Origin: Camellia lanceoleosa
Lineage: Eukaryota > Streptophyta > Magnoliopsida > Ericales > Theaceae
DNA length: 64,000 bases
NCBI GenBank assembly: GCA_025200525.1
Contig: CM045759.1
Coordinates: 2,356,001-2,420,000 of the forward strand
Direction: 5' to 3'
Below are positions 47,056-58,371 of this stretch, in pieces (the stretch's first letter is position 1; each line of letters opens with the position of its first letter). The notes beneath the pieces were generated by a model, which was given only the letters and a program-made list of their open reading frames with translations, ran no database searches and was not told the origin of the DNA. Both the position numbers and the translations under genes were made by a program.

Positions 47056-47500
47056 TTTATTAAAGTAAATTACATTTGTAACCCCTATAGTTTGACTCTT
47101 GTATAAATTTATCCCTTGTATTTCAAATTATACCAAATTTACCTTTGAATTTTTCATATTGTGCGTGCCAATTTATTCTACTTGATGATGCCTTTTTAGA
47201 AATTAGACTGAAATTAAAGAGCAAAATCATCAATTCATTATCTTCAAAGTGACTGAGGGATTGACATTTGAATAGAAATGGTCTATTTTGTTTTGAATGG
47301 ACCATTTTGTCTTTAAATTCTATCTAAATTTGTAATAAATGTTAATAATTGGACTAGATTGGCACAAATGTAAAAAATTAAAAGCAAAATTGATATAATT
47401 AGAATTACAAGACTTAAATTGGTACAAATAAACTACAAAGATGATGTATATAGATTATCTTCATTATTTATATCTTCAACCGTTGGTAACTAAAGTGAGT
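47056..47500. mobile_element. Foldback element related to the GGGTAAATTACA family, decayed
   Basis: Left arm GTAAATTACATTTGTAACCCC ... TTGTATAAATTTATCCC is loosely mirrored near 47380-47455 (GGTACAAATAAACTACAAAG). A neighbouring block, GGTGTATATTTAAT (47526), recurs at 50688. Confidence 0.4.
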
Positions 47501-47980
47501 CCCATAGAGTCCCATACATCGTTGGTGTATATTTAATGAGTGCTACTATTATCACCACACTTATTACTTTGTACTCCCTATATTTTTTTTATTTTTTTAT
47601 TACAATGATAACTTCAAATAAAATTACTAAAATACAATTAAACCCACATACCCACTTAATCATACAATAGGGTTTATGAGAATATCCACTTCCATCACCA
47701 CCATAGATTTCAAAGCTTTCAAAACCTCAAAACATTGAGAACAGTGGCAATATTCCAACAACAACGTTGACAATCATTCGATTATACACATTTTTCTCGC
47801 AATGATGATGAGTGAAAGTTTTTCTTGTAACCACAATTCCATGAGTCGAGTGGAGTACGACAATGTAAGCTTAAAGGAGGCTCATAGCCTGGATAGTATT
47901 TGCAATTCGGAGGAGGTTGGCCTTGTACTGATAAGTTTCTTCAAAAACACGAACAAAAATGGAGAAAACAATTAAACACT
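47501..47980. other. No gene seen
   Basis: AT-rich. AGTGCTACTATTATCACCAC at about 47540 resembles the end of the MITE at 50268-50505. No supported gene. Confidence 0.35.
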
Positions 47981-47984
47981 AGAA

Positions 47985-48265
47985 GTTTAAGTTTTCTAAG
48001 GTTCGAGAATACAGGGCCAAACATCAGTCATTTGTTCAGTAACATAAACTCGAAGATAGGTTATTTGTTTGGGAACACAGGTTTGAATAAGGAAATTTAT
48101 TAAAGTTGATGGGTCAAACTTGTGTGTAGGAGTTCATGTTTTCTAAGGTTTGGGAATACAAGGCCGAACATCAGTCATTTGTTTAGCAACACAGGCCTAA
48201 ACATAGGTTATTTGTTAAGGAACATAAGTCCGAACAAAAGAATTTCTTAAAGTTTGATGGATCAA
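47985..48265 (+). repeat. 147-bp tandem duplication
   Basis: GTTTTCTAAGG at 47991 recurs at 48138. Both units carry ACATCAGTCATTTGTT, ATAGGTTATTTGTT and GATGGRTCAA in the same order. Diverged by perhaps 20%. Confidence 0.7.
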
Positions 48266-48299
48266 GAGGGAGATACTTGTGAAACTTTTGAAGATGGAT

Positions 48300-48779
48300 T
48301 TTAGATCAACAGAGAAGCTCATTTTCACTTGTGAAACTTGTCTTTCTTCTTATGAGATTCCCTTGAGAGAGAGCGACATAGATACCTATAGAGGGGTAAA
48401 AAGCCTGAAGCAATTAGGCAAAACAGCCCAAAAGAAAATAAAGACCTAGATAAATCTTCTAAGAATCCCATTAGAGACAACTGCCGGTAACATGACGCAT
48501 GGTTAAGATTGTAAGGAGCAATGAAGAGTAAAGATCTCATTCTAGAAGGAGATCTGCAAAATGTAAGTGGAATGTCGGATTCATCTTCATCTAACAATAG
48601 AAATATCAAAGCAGCAAATACGGGAGCGTAGATCAGGCTTACTAGACAGTAAAGTCGTCTAATAAACTTGATCCGGTGAATATAGCGCTTGGCAAGTTGG
48701 CATTTGATATAATCTAAGCCGTTCATAAGGGAATAATCCAACGATCAAAGATAAAATTAACTTGGCTACTTGCCCGACT
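48300..48779 (-). other. Unrecognised minus-strand ORF (138 codons, 48741-48325), probably LTR sequence
   Basis: The open frame has a hydrophobic stretch (LYCLVSLIYAPVFAALIFLLL) and an Arg/Lys-rich end. I do not recognise a family, and no splice-like or regulatory context supports a gene. The adjacent LTR-like sequence suggests it lies in retrotransposon DNA. Confidence 0.3.
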
Positions 48780-49100
48780 AAAGCTAGATGCATGCAGAAC
48801 CATTGGATCAAATATTGATCCAATGGATGGGACTCGAGTCAAGAAAACTATAAAAGACGAAGCAGGTGAAGTAAAGAGAACATACCATAGGTAATCCAAA
48901 TTTTTTTTTTTAAATACAAATATTCATGGCCAAACAGTATTCTGACTTGATCGTTGGAGGGTCCTCCCGACCAACCGTGGTTGGGGGTGATCATTGACGT
49001 TTTAGTTTCTCTTAAAAAAGTAAAGAAAGGAACACGTCATCTCGCTTTCCTTGTGGAGAAGAATTTTACCCTCCACAATATCACCATGAGAGAGAGTAAC
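48780..49100 (+). mobile_element. LTR relic, U3/R region of a Gypsy-like retrotransposon
   Basis: A TATA box CTATAAAAG (about 48849) is followed about 80 bp later by CTGACTTGATCGTTGGAGGG and TCCTCCCGACCAACC, the R-region signature seen in many plant Gypsy LTRs. No LTR ends or partner LTR were found. The open stretch 48954-49190 is not recognised. Confidence 0.5.
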
Positions 49101-49269
49101 AGAGATACTATTGTGAGAGTGAGAAACGTGATCGATGGTGAGATCTCTATAGTGAAATTCAAATTTGAACTTTTAGGATTTGAGAGATGAATGGTTTTTT
49201 AAGGGTGTGCATTTTAGTGGGTGTGAAATTTTTAGAAGGACAATTTTGGCATTATTTGAGGAGATGAGA

Positions 49270-50262
49270 GAAATTTTAACAGAAATTTTATTTCCATATG
49301 CCTAGTTACCTTGGTGCACATACTTAATGAAATATTATGTTAATTGCAATTACGTCCTAAGCTAAAATGACCATAACGGACATCCATCAACACCCATAAT
49401 ATTATATGAAAATATTCATTGTACACATCTTTTAAAAACAAAAAAATCTCAATGTACATTTTTTGAGTAAAAAAAAAAAAACTAAACCCTAGTTTTTCCA
49501 TTATTTGTCACTTCTTTCATTGTTTTTCGCTTTACTTGCTACACACTCTATATTCCTCTATTGCTTACAAAGTAATACTCTCATAACCACTCTCATATTG
49601 CTTTACTATCTAGATTTACACTCTATTATTTATATCATTTGCTCATTAGTTCTACAATTTTGTACAAGTCTATGATCACAACCTGGTGGTACAAAGCTAC
49701 GAGTGCTGCTCCAATAAATGGTCCCACTTAGAATATCCACTTCAGATCAATAAAAAAAAAAAGGAAGCAAAACAACACCACCAAATTATATGAGTAAACG
49801 ATGATCAAGATCAAATGTCTCAGAATGCATGTTGCTTTTATATGTGGAACCCCTACAGATAGGCTATTGGAAAGAAAGAAAGGTTTGTGAGTTGAGCTTA
49901 TGTGGTCATCCCATGTGTAGTCCTTGTTGTAGACGATGGCTGCACCCAAACTTCTTGTTGGGTTGATACCTGTACTAGTTATGAGGATGGTGGCCAAGTG
50001 CACCAAGAACACTACAAACCCAATTGGCAATGGTGCCAAAATTGTGGGTCTATAAGGCTGGAAGTAGTGGGTCACTCAGCAAGTGTTTGGAAATGAGGGT
50101 TGAATTGTGTGTGTACAATGATTATGAGTAAAGGGTATAATCGTAACTTTTAGTGTATGGATTGAGAAAGTTAATAAATAATCAAATAATAAGTGTATGC
50201 ACTAAGAAAAAATGAGTACTGAGGTAATTAAGTGTGTGGAAATAGAATTTTTCAAATTTTAA
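49270..50262. mobile_element. Candidate Pack-MULE-like element carrying an aquaporin fragment
   Basis: The left end (TTTTATTTCCATATGCCTAG, TTACCTTGGTGCACATACTTA, near 49285-49325) is mirrored by the right end near 50180-50260 (GTGTATGCACTAAG, GAGGTAATTAAGTGTGTGGA, AATAGAATTTTTC). The aquaporin relic lies between. A 9-bp target duplication could not be identified, so the class is inferred. Confidence 0.5.
49660..50100 (-). pseudogene. PIP1-type aquaporin gene fragment, broken
   Basis: Minus strand. The first block (50040-49890) reads [20 protein letters not shown] and [17 protein letters not shown], then WDDH, the loop and second NPA half-helix of a plasma-membrane intrinsic protein, with NPA changed to NPT. 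SLGAAI fits PIP1 better than PIP2. The second block (about 49745-49665) reads KWIF, a stop in place of the conserved Trp, then VGPFIGAALVALYHQVVI, the last helix. About 140 bp between them match a PIP intron position, but the donor is not GT. The N-terminal half of the channel is absent. It is non-functional. Keeping the intron argues against an mRNA-derived copy and for DNA-level capture or duplication. Confidence 0.85.
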
Positions 50263-50267
50263 GAGAA

Positions 50268-50505
50268 GTGCTGCTATTAGCACGTCTAAATTCGTTGGAC
50301 CCCTAATTTCTAATTTTTTATAATTACAATTATATCCTGAAATAAAATTACATTAAAATGCATCATTTAATGAAATACCCACCTACCCAATAGGAACTAA
50401 CACTTTACAATAGTAACCCTTTTTAAGGGTATTGAAATTTATAAGTAGGAGTCCAAAGAAATGGAGGGTCCAAAGTAATAAGTGGGATGCTAATAGCAAC
50501 AATCA
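50268..50505. mobile_element. Short foldback MITE
   Basis: AAGTGCTGCTATTAGCACGT with TTGGACCCC on the left is mirrored by GAGGGTCCAAAGTAATAAG and GGGATGCTAATAGCAACAAT on the right. About 238 bp. Confidence 0.5.
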
Positions 50506-50696
50506 TATTTAATAGGTCCAAAATATGATTTAACGAAATTGACACAATATCAAAAAATTTAAAAATAAAAATAATAAATTAAAACAAAAAAGACCAAATT
50601 AACATAATAAACAATGAATATAATTTAGTCTTATTATTTATATCCTTAACAATTAGAAACTCAAGCGAGTCCCTAACATTTTTGGTGTATATTTAA

Positions 50697-52565
50697 TTGG
50701 GTAAATTACACTTTGCCTTCTTTATATTTTACCATTTTCTCACTTTAGCCCTTGAAATTTTTTTCTCTCACTTTGGCTCTTTACCATTTTCTAACTTTTA
50801 TCCAAAATTAGAAAAAAAAAATGCCACCAAAAATTCCCTTCATGAAAATATATCATTATTGTTAATTTACACTTCTAATACAAACTTAAACCCAAATATA
50901 ATAATACATTTTTGAAAAAATATTAAATATGTCTTACCTTTTGTAGAATGTTTTCAGGGGTACTTGAGAATGCTCGATAGTTCAGACTTCCGATTTTCAG
51001 TCTAGTTTCATTAGTGTAGTGTGAAATAGAAAATGAGAGTTCAGATCGACATCATCTATAGAAAATTTATTTTATTGCAAAACATTTTCCAGAAATGGAT
51101 TGCATCACTAGATCTTAGTGTCGCCACCTAATCTTTTGGAAAAACTAGGAAACTCATGACTTGTGCCAAAGGCTACTGTTCGTCATAACCAAAGATGCCT
51201 TGGTTTAGAACATTAAGTATGAGGGGGAAATGTCATAAATTGAGCACCCTTGATCACCCGATCAAAAGATCAGCTTCTACTAAACCATGATAACAGTATA
51301 AGCAAACAAAGAATTCAATCAACTTAATGGATGAGTGTCTACATCATATTTTCCTTACATCCATGAGGACCCATCACATGATTATAACAAGTTAACAGTG
51401 AAGCACAAGGCTTGACAAGTTGAGGAAAAGAGGCAAAAGTTTACCTCTTGTAAAGAAGGTGAGCTTTTTAGTTGTCAAACCCTTTTCTGCACCTTCAAAG
51501 TTTTTTATTATGTCCAAGAATCCTTAGCAAGAAGCTCCAAGTCAAGGTTTAATGGTGTTTAGGTAGCATAATCGAGAAAGAGGAAGGTTGAAGATAAAGT
51601 AGGTGTGTAGTGCTCTTAATCAAGTCCCTTGCCAGTGAGAATTTTTGTAAAAAAAAATTTAATGAAGTTGAGAGGGTTATATTTACAGACTTTTGGGGCA
51701 AAAAAAAAAAAAAAAAAATCTAAGAAACTTGCTGAGGAAGCTTAAAGGCAAAATATTTAAGATATTTGTGAAAAAATTTGAATTTCTCAAAACTGCTCTG
51801 TTTCCTTGACAAATCATTCGACTAGCAAAAAAAATCATATGGCCAACACATTTTTTGTACGGCTAGATGAAAATTCATTTGGCCAATACATTTTTTTCCT
51901 ACAAAGCCAGATCAATTTTTAAAGGGGAAAATTGGTTTTTTTTTCCCCAAATAATTCTCATTCCTTCCACTCATCTTCACTTTGTCTTTACTTAATTTAC
52001 TGAAAAAGTATAACACTTGAATTTTTAAAACGCGAACCTCAGAACTTTGTAGAGATGTTTGAATCCACACGGCAAAAAAAACTTTTGAAAAGGGTTTTAA
52101 GAAGGTTTAAAATGTTTTGGCCGAAACGGGTGTAAGGTTGGGATTAAAGTTTGATCCCGGCTCTCCTGCTAAAGAATTCATAAGACAACACATTTTAACT
52201 TTCATTATTGGGTGTTCGAAAGAAGGCACTCAAGTTTTAGAATAAGTCAAAATAGGATGTCTACACCTTTTCAATGAAATTTGTATTAAGTCCTATTAAC
52301 ACATGAAGCAACTCTTTCAACATAGTATTAATAGGACTCAATCAAAATTTTGAACTTGTTTGATATTTTGCCTATATATATATATTTTTGTTTTGTAACA
52401 AATGACAATCAACATCGTATTTTTTGCTTACTTTTGAAGAAAAGTTAGTTTGAAGAGTAAATTAAGAAAAATTTAAAACATGAAATGTCGAAGTGGAAAA
52501 AAAAAATAATTTAAAAACTAAAATAAGAAAATGATAAAACATAAAAAGGGTAAAGTATAATTTAC
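50697..52565. mobile_element. GGGTAAATTACAC-family foldback, split by a solo LTR
   Basis: The left end GGGTAAATTACACTTTGCC ... TTTACCATTTTCTCACTTTAG is mirrored at 52500-52565 (AAATAAGAAAATGATAAAAC ... AAAGTATAATTTACC). Removing the solo LTR leaves about 540 bp, similar to the copies at 38715 and 59979. Target duplication uncertain. Confidence 0.55.
50942..52265 (-). mobile_element. Solo LTR, 1.32 kb, reverse orientation, related to the 5.1 kb LTR
   Basis: On the minus strand it starts TGTAGACATCC and ends CATTCTACA; ccttt flanks both sides (50937-50941 and 52266-52270). It shares AGGTGGCGACA (reverse at about 51120), GATCTTTTGATCGGGTGATC-like and GGGTGCTCAAT motifs with the 3' part of 1152-6256. 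It lacks the higher-order repeat of that copy and is almost 4 kb shorter. Confidence 0.85.
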
Positions 52566-53397
52566 CATGTTCAATTGGTCCAAAATATGATTTGATGATT
52601 GGTGTTAGTGAAGGTTAATAATTTCTAATGTAGTAATTAATATTAATGACCATAGGGCATGCTAGGTGGTTGTGCCAAAAGAAGATTGGAGGTATGTTCA
52701 TCATTAGCTCAATGATTTTACATACATATATGGTAGAAACTAGCTAGCAAGGTGGCATATATATGTCTCTCCTTTGTATGCCAATGAGTGTCTCTCCACA
52801 TTTTTTCCAACACCATGATTTCTCACTTGAGCGTGCTACAGCCAACATGGTGCTCCTACCTACCTACCCATGTAAATGCACTGTGCATATATAGAAACTA
52901 GCATCTACATATATATATATATATATATGCAAGCCCAAATCAAAATTGAGTGAATGACCTTACAAAAAAAAAAATTAAAAACTAGTTGAGTGAAAATAAT
53001 AATAAAATTATAAATTTTATATGATTTTCTTTTCTTTTTTGGGGGTGAAAATATATTTCTGCTATGTATTTCATCAAATTAGTTTATATTTTTAAAAAAA
53101 TTAGAAAATTAATTTTGAAAACCAAAACAAACTAAAGTGTAAAATTTTAGACAATTTACAGTTCCATGTTATGTTTGGTTCGCTGAATAAAATAAAATTT
53201 TCATTTCTTAATCTCCTTATGGAATCATTTACTTAGAATGAATAATGATAATTCTATTTGTAATGTAATTTTTTTTTAAATAATTTTTTTGTGGACCAAA
53301 TGTAAGAATTAATATTCCAATAGAATAATAATTTTGTACCATCTTCATTCTAATAAACCAAATACTATCTTAGGGATGGAAATTTGCCCGACTCTTA
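52566..53397. other. No gene seen
   Basis: AT-rich, with a (TA)n run at about 52906-52928. GGTCCAAAATATGATTT at 52573 repeats 50515. No ORF of interest. Confidence 0.4.
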
Positions 53398-53566
53398 GCC
53401 CTGGTTTGGCTATCATTTTGGGATTAAAAAAAACACAAAATGACAAAATAAGTTAAATAAGTTAATAAGACAAAATATCACATCTAATTCATAATAATTA
53501 CATTTTTACTCTCACAAAAGTAAAAAAAGCTAAAAAATCCAAATCAAACGAGACTAAAAAAGTCCC
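53398..53566 (-). mobile_element. MITE, AAAAAGTC family
   Basis: Matches the reverse of the split copy at 59885-60672: GACTTTTTTAGTCTCGTTTG, GTGAGAGTAAAAATGTAATT, ATGAATTAGATGTGATATTT, and TAGCCAAACCAGGGC at the other end. Confidence 0.65.
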
Positions 53567-53747
53567 AACACAAGATCGATATTTTCCGTTCCATACAATT
53601 TTTTTCTATCCTGATAATAAAACAGGGAGGAAACGAGATTTGCTTTCTCCATCCTATTTTTCAGTTCTATCTCAATTATATTAACTAAATATTTTTTTGC
53701 ATTTATATAAAAATTTATATTGTTAATATAGTAAGATAAAATATTAA

Positions 53748-53777
53748 CACACACACACACACACACATATATATATT
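53748..53777 (+). repeat. (AC)n(AT)n microsatellite
   Basis: ACACACACACACACACAC runs into CATATATATAT. Confidence 0.9.
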
Positions 53778-54530
53778 TAAATCTACTTTCTATATTCAAT
53801 GATGTATCAAGAAGATAATTAGTTGAATTATGAACCAATCATCTTCTTAACACATTACTGAGTCTAAAAAATAGTCTAATTTTTAGACATAAATGGCAAT
53901 ACTATGTATATATATATATATATCTCATTTCTCACCTCTTTATTTTTTTTCATAATTTTTTTTCACTCTATTCACTCATCAATAAATGTCCATCGTATAG
54001 GGTGTATCTCTTTTATTAGGCCAAGTTTAGCATCTTAATATAAGTGCACTTATTTTATCTTTTTATCTTTTTTGGATCACATCAATCAACATCTCCTCTC
54101 TACTTTTTCTACATATAATACAAAAAAAGTCAAAAAATGTACTTATTCTAAACTTCTCAAACTTGACCTTAGTATCGTCTTCTTTTTACAGTGACAAATC
54201 ACATGGCCTCTCCTTCTTGACAAAGAACATAACGAGAATGAGAACTTTGCTCCTCCGCCGTCCCAGTAGGCATTGTTTAATTCACCAGAACAAATTGAAA
54301 TGAAATAATTATTTTATTTTAATAATGTCTATTTTCACAATTGATTCACTAAATAAATAATAAAAAAATGCATTAAACATAGAATTATCATTCATTCAAT
54401 AATTTTAAAATAAACATTTTATTTATTTCATTCCACGAATCATATTTTATATCAGAATGTTTTTTAAATCTGGTTGAAGGGCATGCATGTAGAATGTTGG
54501 GAGAGATTATTTAGGGATTATTTGAGAAGT
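53778..54530. other. No gene; one MITE copy at about 54028-54170
   Basis: 54028-54170 (reverse sense) carries the AATAAGTGCACTTATTTT and TCTCTACTTTTTC ... AAAAAGTCAAAAAATGTAC blocks of the family seen at 560-727. (TA)n at about 53908-53923. The rest is AT-rich. Confidence 0.45.
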
Positions 54531-55680
54531 GCTAGATTAGTATATTTTTTGACTTTTTATTTTTAAAAAAAATGTGAAATGTGGATTGGTGTTGAAGTGA
54601 TGTGGTAGAGATGTGATATAACCAAGGATGGATCTAGGGGGGCTAGGGGGGGCGGCCGCACCCCCAAAAATTTGAAAAATATTATATATTATACTAGAAA
54701 TTTTAAAATAATTTAAAATTATAGGAGTTCGCACCCCCAAATTATTTTTAGATAATTTCAAAATTATATAGAGTGGCTCCCTTTACAATTGATTCTTAGT
54801 TACAAGAATTAAATAATAGATTTAAGAAAGATGTAATGGAATTGCTTGTTCTTAGCTCAACTTTAGATCCTAGGGATGGTTATAGATCATTCAAAATTGA
54901 AGATATTTGCAATCTTGCAAATAAATTTTATCCCATGGGTTTCATTGAGCAAGAAAAATTGCATTTGAAGTATCAGTTAAAAAACTATAAGCTTGATATT
55001 TTCATATTTCACGAGTTTCAGAAGCTGTCAACAATTTCTGAGTTATGTTGGCAAAAACAAAAAAGTCAACAAGTTATCCTCTTATTGATAGATTGATCTG
55101 TTTTATGTTGACTTTACCTATTTCAATTGCTACATCAGAATGTGCATTTTCAGCTATGAAACTCATTAAGTCTAAATTAGGTAATAGGATGGAAGATGGT
55201 TTTCTGGCTAGTTACTTGATTACGTACATTGAAAAAGACATTGCTTGAGGGTTTGATGTAAACTCTATCATTCATACTTTTGTCGAGCTCAATTGAAGAT
55301 GCCTAATTTTAGTAAATAAATGTATGTAGAAATAGTTACTACTTTTTGTAAGTGAATATGGACAAAAAAATATTCTCAATTGTATGATCATCTTTTTGTA
55401 GTCAACTATGTTGACAAGGAATATATAGTTCAAAATTTTATCATAACGTTATTGATTTTTTTCATGTTAGTAGAAATTGGTATTAAACTTCAAATTTTAT
55501 TGGTTAGAGGTTAAACGTACTTTGGCTCCCCCAAAGTTATAATCCTGGATCCGTCCCTGGATATAACCCAAATAAAAAGTGATGCGACTCAAATAAAATG
55601 ATTATAATCCAAATAAGATGATATGCTAAAATAGCACGTGCTATTTCAGCACATGTCAAACAATACATTAGTAGTCTTGG
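54528..55680 (+). mobile_element. MITE of the 560-727 family, split by a hAT element
   Basis: The left half ends GTAGAGATGTGATATAAC (54622). The right half resumes at 55560 with the duplicated gatataac, then CCAAATAAAAAGTGATGCGACTC and ATAAGATGATATG. Without the insert the order matches 560-727. Confidence 0.7.
54623..55559 (+). mobile_element. Small hAT element, 937 bp, complete ends, broken transposase
   Basis: Terminal inverted repeats CAAGGATGGATCTAGG and CCTGGATCCGTCCCTG (about 13 of 16 matching) are flanked by an exact 8-bp duplication gatataac (54615-54622 and 55560-55567), the hAT hallmark. The coding remnant covers the transposase C-terminus in two frames. The first (54836-55096) has LVLSSTLDPRDGYRSFKIED. 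The second (to 55248) has LTLPISIATSECAFSAMK and LGNRMEDGFLASYLITYIE, the hAT dimerisation region of the ZMYM/TTF type. A frameshift near 55060 separates them. The N-terminal and catalytic parts are deleted, so it could only have moved with help. Confidence 0.9.
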
Positions 55681-55726
55681 TGTAATATTTTATATTATTT
55701 GTCACCCAACACTTAAAGTTGTTTTT

Positions 55727-57281
55727 TTTTTTATTTTTTTATTTTTTTGAGGACGATGAAATCACCATATATTAATAAGCAAAATAACAGCATTACAAGT
55801 TATAATAATCATGAGTACAAATAAAACTAGAGTAAACAAGCACCAACAAAAGAGTCCCCTAGCCTAGTCCAAAAGCTCGACGCCGAGGTGGCCTGAAAAG
55901 ACTGGGATCAGAGTAGGAATCTTCAATCCGTGGCTCCCGCTTGCGTTTACCAGCAGCAATGTCAAAGATCAATTTAGAGGATTTAGGACAGCGAGGTATG
56001 GAAGCACGAATTCTTTTGGACCGGCCTGCATAACAAAACATAAAATTATCAGACAATGAAGTTTTTCCAGAAGTTGGTGCTTGCTCCTCCATTTCACAAT
56101 CACTAAGAACCGGGGAGGACGGTTGTAGAGTTGGCGAATTGGGTGGTGACGGTTGTAGTGTCTCTTCACAGGATTGGAAAGAAATAGGTAGAATGTCTAG
56201 GGGTGGGGCCTCTATCTCAATATCCACTGCTACATCTTGCAGAATTGGGTCAGAGTGTCCGCGAATTCGAACTTCAACAACTGACAAACTCTGTCGGTGT
56301 AAAAACTGAAAAGATCTACCGAATTGGAGAGCCTGACATGAGTTACGATCAATGAGGAGGAAGTCCTTGCCCAAATGCACTCTTCTGGGACGCTTGACCT
56401 TCTGCGTGGGCTTATCATCCTTGTTGAGCGAAGTACCAGACATATCAACCTCACTATTCTTACTGCAACCAAGCCCACTGTGAGGCCCCTCTCTGATGAC
56501 ATTGCCACAATCCCACCCTGCTCCGTATCCTGGTCTATTATCCTTACTCGGAGAATGACCACCCGGTTCAACAACAACACCAGTATGAACCCCAGTATTA
56601 GAAGACCAAGGTTGTTCACGGCCTTTTGACAATGGAAAGTTTGTATCATCCAAGCCCACTTTAGGCTGCATATGCTCCAAAGCAGTATCCCAATCAAATT
56701 AAAAATCATTACCCAGAGAATCCTGAATCAGAGCCATGTCCAACGGGTCCAAAACGGAAAATAAGTCAGGGTATAAGAAACCTTGCAACTTATCCTGAGC
56801 ACAAGCCCCTGACATGACGGTGCCTTTGCCTTTCTCTTCTTTGGAAAGACGTTTGGGAACCACTTTAGAGTTAAGAAGAAAGCCTTTCTTGAGCATTGTT
56901 CCAAGCCCCCAAAAAGTGCAAGATCAAAAAGGATAATTGGAAGCTCACCAAAAAAAACACTGGAAAACGAGTTGTCTCGCCGTAAAACACCTGGTCTACG
57001 AAACGGAAGCAAGCGGCAGAGATCGCCGGAAAGCAGAAAGCAACCAAACCATCGAAAAACACCGAGAAAAGCAGATGGAACCCAGATCTAGCGAATGAGA
57101 CCGAGGGGAGGGGAGGGGAAGCCAGGGGGAGGGGAAACTAAGTCAAAGCCGGAAAAGAAACCCAGATCGACTGGATTGAAGCACTGTTGGCAAAGAAAGC
57201 GACCTTCAATAGGTCTCCCTCCCCCCAACACTGAAAGATCGGAAGAAAAATAAGTTTTGCGACTTGTTTTTAACTTTGGGT
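55727..57281 (-). mobile_element. LINE-type retroposon, 1.55 kb, with one unknown ORF
   Basis: Hallmarks of target-primed insertion: a poly(A) tail (T-run 55722-55747 on the plus strand) and a 14-bp duplication ttaaagttgttttt at 55713-55726 and 57282-57295. On the minus strand it has a leader of about 385 bp (57281-56897), one reading frame from Met at 56896 to the stop at 55859, and a 3' UTR ending TATGGTGATTTCATCGTCC before the A tail, as in plant LINEs. There is no reverse transcriptase, so it was mobilised in trans or is internally deleted. Confidence 0.75.
55859..56896 (-). pseudogene. Unknown ORF of the retroposon, 345 codons with one internal stop
   Basis: The frame opens MLKKGFLLNSKVVPKRLSKE and runs to GNDF, a TAA at 56701-56699, then continues in the same frame (FDWDTALEHMQPKVGLDD) for over 280 codons. 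The protein is hydrophilic, with a basic KVKRPRRVHLGKD patch, a Pro/Ser-rich acidic middle and a basic C-terminus (GKRKREPR, PPRRRAFGLG). I do not recognise a domain: no zinc knuckle, endonuclease or reverse transcriptase motif is visible. It may derive from LINE ORF1 or from a host transcript. The second half alone (Met at 56680) is a 273-codon open frame. Confidence 0.5.
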
Positions 57282-57295
57282 TTAAAGTTGTTTTT

Positions 57296-58371
57296 AAAAA
57301 GTCTAACAAAACATACTGGGTCTCATTTTTTTAACAAATAAATATTAAATTGGGGTTATCATGTAGACCTATTCCAAAGACTACCAATTAATTTTTGGGA
57401 ATGAGAGGTTATATGGTAGACTTAGAGCAATGCCCTGCATTATTTATCACTTGATACTTGCCAAATTATTTCATAAAAAATTAAGAAAAAAAAAATCCAA
57501 ATTGTACCACTAAAATAGTTAAATTTAAAATAAAAAATTCATAGAAAATCCTAAAAAACTTGATCAGTTGCCATCCTTATGAATGAAAAATTGTTTTTTG
57601 GTATTGCGTGTCACATGGCTATGTCTCGACTAATCACAAACCATTATATCCCTTCATATTTTTCAATCACCTAATACAAAATCCTGAACATCACCCTTTT
57701 ACTAATCACAACACACTTCTATGTGGTTGTGCCCCAAAACCAAATAACTTCTCCTTAAAATTAATTTTCCACCAACAATACAACAAACTTTATACTTATG
57801 AACTCAAAATTTATCCGAACAAACAAACAAAATCAATAATTTAAATTCATTTTAGTTATAAATTTCACACTTTATTAATTTAATTTTTACTATATAAATA
57901 TATTTAAAATAAATTATAAATTGACAAGGTGGTTTGCCATTTTAGTTTGAAAAATGCTTGGAGCATTAATTAGTGCTCCCACTAATTAGGTGGTAGTGAG
58001 TCCCGCCAGAAATGATGTGATGTTTTGATCTTGGAATTGTATTTTTTTTTTTAATATATTAATGCTATTAGTGGTGGTATTTTTAATGAGATAAATCATT
58101 GTTATTTTAGTTTTCCACCAATAAGACGGTGATGATAATATGGAGAGTCCTTGGTCCGTACTAGCACTGAGTCAGAAATACTCCTCAGAAAAAGAGAACT
58201 CACTGATGAGAGAAAGAGAGACCACACACGGAGGAGCAGCGCAGACAGTAATGGCAGTACCTAGTGGCCAGCCAGCCAGCCAAGCCAAGGAATCATTTAA
58301 AATAAAATAGAATTAGGAAGTGGGTGAGACAGAGTTAGACACACGATTTGATTTATTATAAAAAAAAAAAA
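57296..58371. other. No gene proven; possible gene-start relic at 58140-58310
   Basis: Mostly AT-rich. 58190-58300 is GC-balanced with GAGAGAAAGAGAGACC and a GGCCAGCCAGCCAGCC run. An ATG at about 58251 opens only 19 codons (MAVPSGQPASQAKESF). Too little to call a gene. Confidence 0.3.

Noticed and set aside
47123..47305. 60-codon minus-strand frame
   Set aside because: Lies in a foldback arm and matches no family.
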